The notes beneath the pieces are model-generated. The model was given only the letters and a program-made list of their open reading frames with translations, made no database searches and was not told the origin of the DNA. From Malus domestica (lineage: Eukaryota > Streptophyta > Magnoliopsida > Rosales > Rosaceae), in assembly GCF_042453785.1 (NCBI RefSeq), contig NC_091677.1:22755501-22819500 (forward strand): 64,000 nt of DNA. The letters run 5' to 3'. Both the position numbers and the translations under genes were made by a program. This document shows, piece after piece, positions 56,109 through 64,000 of this stretch. Every line of letters begins with the position of its first letter. Positions within the stretch are counted from its first letter, which is position 1.

Positions 56109-57954
56109 TCAGTACTCGTTGACTAAGGGTGCATGTTCTGAGTGTATAAATACGTTTCCATAGATGAGGCCAGCAAGTCCACCACCAATGAGGGGTCCAA
56201 CCCAGTAGATCCAGTTGTCGTGGAAGTCGCCGCTAGCAACGGCAGGACCGAAAGACCGGGCCGGGTTCATTGACCCACCGGAGAATGGTCCGGCAGCCAA
56301 GATGTTAGCTCCGACAATGAAACCGATGGCGATTGGGGCAATAGTGCCCAACGAGCCCTTCTTGGGGTCAGCTGCTGTTGCATAGACAGTGTAAACCAAA
56401 GCAAACGTGATGATGATCTCAAAGACTACTCCTTGAATGGCTCCAACTCCAGCAGCTAGACTGTGGATGGGGATTGTCTGAAATAAAATAATAAATTTCA
56501 TAGTTAGTTGCAAGTTGCAAAAATTTACCAAAAATTTTAAAAATTCAATGTACCTTTAACATGTAAACTGTCAAAATATTTTGTGATTAGAGTTTAAACA
56601 TCAACAGTAACGATGATGCTAGATTCATCAAATTTATTCACCAAATGATGTGTCAGTATCTTGTACCTGGTATAAATTATTGTGCACTCAAATTTGAACC
56701 AATCAACATTAATTAGTTTGTTTAACTTTAGTGTTCCTATCAGTATTCATTATGTGAACTAAAAAGTTATCGACGAATCTCTATTACGTGAATAAGGCGA
56801 GAGTCAAACTCTGATTGCGGTACTAAGTAAGTCATCTAGCACAAATGTCAACACAACCAAATTAAGCCTTGGCGTCACATAATACTTGCAATCTTAAAAT
56901 AAGAGTAGTGATATCCACACATTTATTTTTACTTCTCATATACCCTGTCAAATCGAATAAATTGAAGAAGATCAATGGTAAAAAATTAATAAGGATATGT
57001 GAGAGGTAAAAATGAGTATATGAATATCACTATTCTAAAATAATCACACCAAAATATCATAATTGGCCCTTGTTTTGTGCATGAAGTCTTAAGTTAAGAT
57101 GCACAAAACTGTCATTGCATTGGGTACGTTGAAAAATATCTCACCAAGCCTCCAGTCACGAACTTGAGGATAAAGGCTGCAACAATGGCGCCAACGAGCT
57201 GGGCAATCCAGTAGAAGATGCCAGTGAGGATTGTGATTTGGCCACCAAGAGCCAATCCGAAAGTGACGGCTGGGTTTACATGGCCTCCAGAGATGTTGGC
57301 CCCAATTGAGACTGCAACAAAGAGAGCAAAACCATGGGCAATGGCAACGGCCACTAGCCCAGCAGGATCAAGTGCAGCATCGGATGTCAACTTGTCTGTA
57401 CACACAAAAATAAAATCCCAAATTCTTAAAATAGAAAAATCGACAAATTAACTGCTAGGGTTTACGGAAATGGTTTTCGTATACTTTTTTCAGTTTTTAT
57501 ATATTTTGTTTACTTCAGTCTTTTAATTTTTTTAATTTATTCAATCCAAACTAAAAATAAGTAGGGGTGGCATGCAAGTGGAGAAAAATTGTTTGCATAA
57601 ATCACTTCCCTAATTTTATAGAACAGATATATTTTTCAGCTACACTTAATGAATCAAACTCATAACCTATTTTGATCCTAACTCAACTCAGCCGTGAATT
57701 TATCGTACCGTTTTGATAGTTTAAAGGAAATAATAAATTTTATTGTAAGCTAGCTAGCTGATGATGCAATTGATAAAAAGAATAAATAGGATAAAAAAGG
57801 GAGCTATTAGGGGAAACAAATTAGTACTGTAAGCTATGGCTGAACCAACTCCTGCAAAAACAAAGAGCAAAGTGGAGATGAACTCAGCAAGGTAGGCCTT
57901 CAAGGACCCCAAACTGAAAGAATCATCAAATCTCCCAAATGCTATTCCGGCCAT
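56109..57954 (-). CDS. TIP2: Tonoplast intrinsic protein, TIP2 (delta-TIP) aquaporin, 248 aa
   Basis: This is an aquaporin of the vacuolar membrane, conducting water and probably ammonia or urea as TIP2 proteins do. Exons on the minus strand are 57954-57828, 57395-57145 and 56477-56109, with phase 1 then phase 0, giving 747 nt. The first exon reads [13 protein letters not shown], which is typical of TIP2. Both pore motifs are present: [10 protein letters not shown] (NPA at residues 83-85) and GSMNPARSF (NPA at 197-199). His63 and Arg200 fit the TIP2 selectivity filter. Six hydrophobic helices are evident. The C-terminus is [11 protein letters not shown]. Length and intron positions are normal for the family. 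The gene is complete, and its promoter is on the right. By order it corresponds to the Arabidopsis TIP2;1 locus next to NDF4. Confidence 0.96.
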
Positions 57955-58040
57955 CTTTTGGAAATTGGAACACTTACTACTATTGAAGAATACGGAGGAG
58001 GAGAAGATAAGGTTGTAGAAAGAAAGGTGGCCTAGGTCAC

Positions 58041-58050
58041 ATATATATAG
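58041..58050 (-). promoter_or_regulatory. TATA box of the TIP2 gene
   Basis: On the minus strand CTATATATAT lies about 90 bp upstream of the ATG, the usual position for a highly expressed aquaporin gene with a short leader. Confidence 0.65.
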
Positions 58051-58964
58051 CGACAACGAGTAAGGTTTATTAAATTATATGAGTTCATGAGCTGCACAGC
58101 AAATATTTATGTGATTAGATACAATAAAAGAAAAATTAATGAAAATGGTTTGAAAAATTTGAGTTTTAATTAAAATAACAAAAAAGTGTTGTAAGTGAAT
58201 AATAACAGGAGTAAATTTTTAGAGTAAAAATGTTATTTTTCGTTAAAGAAAACAGTATCGGAAATGTTTTGTCAAAACTCCTGAACGGAAAATGGTGGGT
58301 GATCGTGTTTTTAGATCATATTTTGTAAATCATATGATATGATCTTTGATGTTGGATACATTTTTTTATTTGAACAAAAAATTCAATATCAACAATCAAC
58401 TGATAATAAAATATTATTCAAATAGATAATTTTTATAACATCATCCAAAAAGAATATATATGAAAGAGTAGGCCAAAACATGTCACTTTTGTGCAGTCTT
58501 AGCTGTCACTAAAATGCTTTAATAGATGTGTCTGGAAGCTCATCAATGATTCTACAATGTGACCAACAATTCTTTTGTTTAATGGAGAATAAAAAGTGAT
58601 AAAAACATATTTCGTTTGGCCCTTCTACATTTCAATCTAATTATTTTATTTTATTTATTAACTTATGTATTAAAAATTTAAAAAGTATTTTTTTAATTTA
58701 TATTTTTTTATTTAAAAGATCAAAATTAAATCACTTTAATAATTTATATTTATATTTTAAAAAAGAGGAAAGTACAGTAAAATTGTGAAAGGAATAGAAG
58801 GAAAGGAGAAGAAAAATGAAAGGGATTCAATTAATAGGGGTGTGAAACTCATCTAAAAGAAATAGTTGGTGAGTTTGGTGGGCCAAGAAAATAATGATAA
58901 AAGAGGAAGTGATGGACGGCAGGACAAACTTTGGGCCACCAACAGCACAGACCATGCTCCAAAA
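58051..58964. other. TIP2 upstream region
   Basis: This AT-rich promoter-side DNA has no recognised gene. Confidence 0.5.
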
Positions 58965-59161
58965 GGATCAGAATCCTCCTAAGCAAATGGAGAGGATCCT
59001 CCTGACCGGGTTTATCGGACCGTTCAAATTTTATCTAATGGTAATAATTATTATAATTTTTAGTCGAACCTCCTGTTTGTAGCCGTTGGATAAAATTTGA
59101 ACGGCCCGATGGATCCGGTTAGGAGGATCCTCTCCATTTGCTCATGAGAGGATCCTGATCC
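58965..59161. mobile_element. Fold-back MITE (197 bp) with approximate 8-bp TSD
   Basis: The left arm includes GCAAATGGAGAGGATCCTCC and CGTTCAAATTTTAT; the right arm is its reverse complement (GGAGGATCCTCTCCATTTGC and ATAAAATTTGAACG). It is flanked by CTCCAAAA (58957-58964) and CTCTAAAA (59162-59169). It resembles the MITE at 15489-15682 in its GGATCCTC ends, so the two may be related. Confidence 0.8.
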
Positions 59162-61119
59162 CTCTAAAAATAGGCAATGAAGGTTTGTCACGTTTGAAAA
59201 ATGAGAGGAGAGGAATATGCTACGGAGGTATTGGGATCATTTAACTTGTATTCTAGGTTTTAATTATTGTGAATAATTGGCTTCCTAATTGGAGGATAGA
59301 GAGGAATCTCAATGTGTCTGTCCTACTACTATTCACTGCTTTAGTTTTGGAGATAAAAAGTATTTTTCTTTTTAAAAAATTATTTCATTGCATGTTTTTA
59401 TTTTTATTTTTTTTGTCAAACAATATATTTGTTAGATTAGATGTTAAATTAGTCACCAACGAAATTCGAATCTACGTTGTCATGCAAGAATTCAATTCAT
59501 TTTTACCATTGTGGTAAAGGCCTACCTGCTTTTTATTTTCATCCTTTTTTTTGTGGTAATCTAAGGTGGGGTTTTGGATATCCTCACCTCAATGGATCTT
59601 TTGCACTCTGGGAGAGATTGGAGAAAAAGTTATGAGTGAAGGATTTTGGTGGAGATTTTTGCATATGACCTAGAGAGGTATATTATTTCTGTTTCACTTT
59701 TCTAACGATGTAAAATGAGAAAAATATAGTCACGATTAGACTTTTAAAAAAAAAATATTCGCGGTTACACTAAAGTCTTTCTCTAGCAACGAGTTAGTGA
59801 ATCACTCATCAATCTCTAGATTGCATCCCGAAAGATTTTGAGCTCACTTAATATAATGTACAGCTACTACATCTGGATAAGGTCGGGGAAGATTATATAA
59901 TTTTTATTTGCCAAAAAAATAGTAGTTCTCTCTGTGCACATGCATTATGCATATGACCTGCAGGAAGCACCAGCTTGCATGTTTTTTGAGTTGAGGCAAT
60001 ATTTCTTTGTCGAAGGGAGGAAAATTCGAACTCAATTATCTTCTCTTTTAATAAATATATGCAATATTAATGAATAGTTGTGGAATCAGGATTTCTTGTG
60101 AAGATGAGCCTCACACAAGTATAGAAGAAGAAAAAACGAATAGTGTATAAAATTACTAATGCAAAACATCATAATATATATCCAAGTAACTAAGTGGTCA
60201 AAATTAACGTATGTATAGATAATTTTATCTATTCATAGTAATCATAATTATTCTCGACGAATTTCATTTCTATACTGCAATTGAAAGAATTATTAAACTC
60301 AATAGAGAGAATTATTAATTTTTTTGCAAACCCTAAAACTCAAGTAAGAGGTGAGATAGAATAGAAACAAATGTGTTATAGAGAATAATAGAGTATTACA
60401 AATCTTCTTGTTCTTTATTCAATAAATTTGGGATTTGGAAATGACTAAATATATGAATTCAAGAAGAATAGGAATAAATCTGCCATTACATAAGTGAAAG
60501 ACAATTTTTTTAATTAAAAGTGAATGATGGATTTTAATTTAAATGTTATTGATTTGTGATAGGGTGGTGCTATTCACCCACCTCTCTTTACCTTTCACAC
60601 ACCCTTCTAAATTTTTGGCCTTCGAATCTAATAACATAAATTAATAGGAGGTGTGTAGAAGGTAAATAAGGGTATGTTTATAGCACCACCATTTGTGATA
60701 AATGACCATTTAAAATATATACTTAATTTTGGGATCCGATCTATTGGATGAAAAATAGATAATGATTGGATGTTTTAATTGTTGACAAGGGTTGCAAAGC
60801 AATAGAAATAGAAAAAGGTCCAATACTAATCTTTTTTTTTTCTTTTTTCTTTTTTTCTTTTTTTTTTTACAGAAAAAGAAGATTTGTTGTAATGTGGTTC
60901 CTATGGAACTATAAATAGAAACACGTGAAATATTTGCAGTAAAAAAATATTTTAGGTGCAATAGAAATGAATGTTGTAACCAGGATGGGTGAACCTCATA
61001 GATATCGGGTGCCCGCATATACAGAGTCAAAAGAGAAGTTAGGGTAGGACTAAAACTGCTGTGGTCTTTAACTGCCTCCACCAGTGCTAATCGATGAACA
61101 TTCGAACTTAAATATCTTT

Positions 61120-61121
<2 letters not shown>

Positions 61122-61157
<36 letters not shown>
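61122..61157. repeat. (AT)n microsatellite
   Basis: Uninterrupted AT dinucleotide run. Confidence 0.95.
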
Positions 61158-61160
<3 letters not shown>

Positions 61161-61408
61161 AGTTTTATACATAAATGTTCTCTTTTGGTGAACAACGAAT
61201 TCTTGATCACTCATTCTTTGGTTCAATATCAACGGTTGTATATGTTTTTAATGTTTTTAATCTCAGTTTAGTATTGTGATATTACATAAGCATAACCAGA
61301 GTAATATACGATAATGCAATCGTAGACGCTGCTTTGATTTTTCCATCGTCATTGTCAGAAATCTAATTCCTATCAAATAAAAAAGGTAGACATTAACTCT
61401 AAGTCATG

Positions 61409-61411
<3 letters not shown>

Positions 61412-61496
<85 letters not shown>
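61412..61496. repeat. (AT)n microsatellite, about 85 bp
   Basis: Long uninterrupted AT dinucleotide run, likely polymorphic. Confidence 0.95.
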
Positions 61497-61499
<3 letters not shown>

Positions 61500-62759
61500 A
61501 GAGTGCTAGTTGGTAGTCGATGAATATTTGAACTTAAGTCTGAGGATTTATACCAAAATTTTCAAGTAAATTACATTTTGATGCTCCAACATTTTGAATC
61601 TATTACAAACACGGATAACCTGCTGGCATAGAATAACATCCATGTGCGAAAAATATCTGCAATAGTTCTCTTTTGTACCAGGTTCCTTAGTGATGCGTAA
61701 AGATGCTTATATTCGAAAACGAATATCTCGTTTGTTCTTTTATCATAATGGCAGTGAACGGTCAAATAAGAAGATTCAAACAAAAAGCTAAAGATTTTGT
61801 GCCTTGTGATTAGACCTAACGTTCGTGTTGTATTTTTCATCTTTGCGTTGTTTTTGTGACATATTCGATATTTTAATGAATTGTGTCGTGTAACACCCGT
61901 TAAAGTAAACGGGTAATATGATCAGATTCAAAATTGACCAATTAAAATTATCAGAAAATATGACTTGGCCCGTTATCTGGTAAAGAAAATATATTTTAAA
62001 TGAATAAATAATGAAAATGATAAAACATAATTTGACCAAAATAAAAAATAAAAAACATAATACTAAATTAGTATATGTATACTCCGTTGCCACATAAATA
62101 TTATTTCAAAAACATAAGAAATAACATTTGTCTTTCAAATATTACATACCTCAAAATAAATGTCTAATGAAAAAACATTAATACATTACTACAAAATATC
62201 AAATGTTCAATGATATGCAAAATAAAGGGAGTTGTGTTTAGGGTTAGGAACCTTGTTTTGACAACAAAACCCTTCAATTTTTAACAATCACCAAGGGAAA
62301 TAGTATTGAAACTTTGGCTTGATATATTGTCTTCAAGAGTTATATTGAAGATGTTTTCATTAAGACTTTCCGAATTAGCACTCTCTTCGACATAAACTAA
62401 AAATAAAAAATCAAACATTGTAAACCATTCAAATGTGTTTGGTATTTTTAAATGACTTGATATTTTTATTTTTAATGTGTTTTATAATTTATTTAATCTC
62501 AGTCTTTGCCTACACTATTTGTATAAAAATAAATAAATAAATAAAACTTAAATTTATAGATTTACATAGAATAATAATACAATAATACATATTTAATAAA
62601 TATATACATATACACTATGGCTATTGTATTTTATAGCAAGTTTTTTTTTTTTTTTTTCCAGTAGTTTAAAAAATTAAAATCATCAAATCGATCAATTCCG
62701 ATTCTTTCTTTTCTATTGATTCTTTTCCAATCGAGATGTATGGATCCATGGGTCTATAT

Positions 62760-63123
62760 TGTCACATTCCGGCCTGGCCCCCACCACATCCTGAGCTCGA
62801 CTCCATCGTAGCACGATATTGTCCGCTTTGGGCCTCGACCATGCCCTCACGGTTTTGTTTCTGGGAACTCACACGAGAACTTCCCAGTGGGTCACCCATC
62901 CTGGGATTGCTCTCGCACGAACTCGCTTAACTTCGAAGTTCCGATGGAATTCGAAGCCAATGACCCCCCAAAAAGGCATCGTGCTAGGTAGAGATGAGAA
63001 TATACATATAAGGCTTAGAGGATCCACTCCCTTGGGCGATGTGGGATCTCACAATCCACCCCCTTAGGGGCCCAACATCTTCGTCGGCACACATCTAGCC
63101 AGGGATTGGCTCTGATACCTAAT
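62760..63123 (-). mobile_element. Partial Cassandra TRIM (one LTR plus internal region)
   Basis: A full 294-bp Cassandra LTR (62760-63053) with the 5S-like block is followed by the 70-bp internal part, which includes a tRNA-Met primer site in degraded form (GGCTCTGATACC at 63107-63118 on the plus strand). The second LTR is missing. After a few bases of its expected start, the sequence switches to the hairpin repeat family. Confidence 0.85.
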
Positions 63124-64000
63124 TGTCACATCCCGGTCGAGATCAAGATATGTTGGCCGTCACGTGAGGGTGACGTAGCCATGTGCACAATGCGGAAGCA
63201 ATAAAGATAAGAAATATACAAATAAATAAAAACCGAAAGCTACTAATGTGCACTAATAAACAGGAAGTGATAGGAGTGAGATACAAGTGTAAATACTCCT
63301 AATCAGAGCATAGAAAGTCTAGATGCAGTCCAGTAAGACAAGTACTAATTATACAGTACCAGAAGACATCCTACAATTATTTTATTTTGTCAGAACCATC
63401 GAGATCCTCAAAGCTACCAACAGCAAGTCTACCTAAAACCTGGAGGGGCGTAAAACAGAAAATGTGAGTGGGCAAAAACAAATGTTTTTCAAAACCATTT
63501 CATCATTAAAATGCTCTAACCTCTCGCCGTAAAACATGTATAATTTTCCCAGAAATAGAATATAAACATATATATATCAATTAAAAGCATGCTTTACATA
63601 ACCATATTCACAAGTATGTCATACCAAAATATAAAATAGAATAAGTAACTCGGGTGAGAATAAATTCATGGAAAATAACATATTAGCCGGAACCTCTGAA
63701 GAAGTCTGTACGGCTGAATTCATAGCTTATGAGTCAATCTAGCCGGAGTCACTACAATGACCTATACGGCACTACACTGCACACAAATCGGAACCACTAA
63801 AAGGGTTTGTACGACAAGACTGGGTGTAATATAATTATGCTTAATATTGCTCTCTCATGATAGCTGGACGATGAATCGCTAGTCACCTATGAGTCGAAAC
63901 CACCTATGATGGTCTATACGACAAGACTGTGCACCTAAATTGGATCCAATGTGAGCATATGGTGTGGGAGGTGACATTAGGGTGCGTTTGGTACGCGGGA
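63124..64000. repeat. Hairpin-bearing dispersed repeat (family member 2, runs off window)
   Basis: This copy begins TGTCACATCCCGGTCGAG and shares ordered motifs with 37994-39450. It lacks the CATATGCTAG array. Its hairpin units are at 63686, 63742, 63787 and 63893. It continues beyond the window edge. Confidence 0.65.

Larger units (their letters stand above)
59162..62759. other. AT-rich intergenic region with microsatellites
   Basis: No gene was recognised. Contents are AT-rich spacer, a T-rich tract at 60832-60868 and two long AT microsatellites. A phrase ending ATGAACATTCGAACTTAA near 61095 and its variant near 61520 flank the two microsatellites, which suggests a small dispersed or duplicated unit. 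Confidence 0.5.

Noticed and set aside
60710..61210. 166-codon minus-strand ORF
   Set aside because: Built from an AT microsatellite and a T/C tract; no domain.

Overview
The window is nuclear DNA of a flowering plant: split genes with GT-AG introns, a nuclear tRNA-Asn, and nested Ty3/gypsy, Ty1/copia, LINE, TRIM and MITE-type elements. Two copies of the 5S-derived Cassandra TRIM and the general look of the repeats suggest Rosaceae, perhaps the apple/pear group. That placement is an inference. About half the window is transposable-element DNA.

Layout. 1.1-2.2 kb: the COX19-type copper chaperone gene (+), first exon not resolved. 2.8-15.4 kb: a complete Tat-type Ty3/gypsy element with near-identical LTRs, TSD GTAGC, a broken gag-pol, and an antisense multi-exon gene carrying a plant mobile domain (PMD). 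15.5-15.7 kb: a MITE with a 9-bp TSD. 15.9-20.7 kb: a 14-exon LETM1-like gene (+) with intact splice phases. 23.2-27.0 kb: an ENTH/VHS gene of the MTV1 type (-), including a GC-AG intron. 28.2-32.1 kb: a 600-bp fold-back element, a CTAGGCGG-rich stretch and a 5'-truncated LINE. 32.2-34.0 kb: a decayed solo LTR related to the Tat element, with a Cassandra TRIM inserted in it. 34.3-35.6 kb: a tRNase Z (TRZ4-type) pseudogene. 35.9 kb: tRNA-Asn(GUU). 36.2-37.4 kb: the PnsB3/NDF4 ferredoxin-like NDH subunit gene (+). 38.0-41.6 kb: a non-coding repeat carrying an array of about 30-nt two-stem hairpins whose arms covary between copies. 41.9-43.6 kb: a TIR DNA element. 43.7-54.1 kb: a large decayed Ty1/copia element whose 3' LTR has a further insertion. 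56.1-58.0 kb: a TIP2-type aquaporin gene (-). 59.0 kb: another MITE. 62.8-64.0 kb: a partial Cassandra fused to a second copy of the hairpin repeat.

Host-gene context. From memory, Arabidopsis carries TIP2;1, NDF4, TRZ4 and MTV1 as consecutive loci (At3g16240 to At3g16270). The same four genes occur here in matching order, stretched by retroelements and with the tRNase Z member destroyed. This supports each assignment and explains the pseudogene as a positional relic.

The least explained signal is the covarying hairpin array (38.5-39.6 kb and 63.7-63.9 kb). The antisense PMD gene inside the Tat element, which has its own TATA box and introns, is the second most notable.
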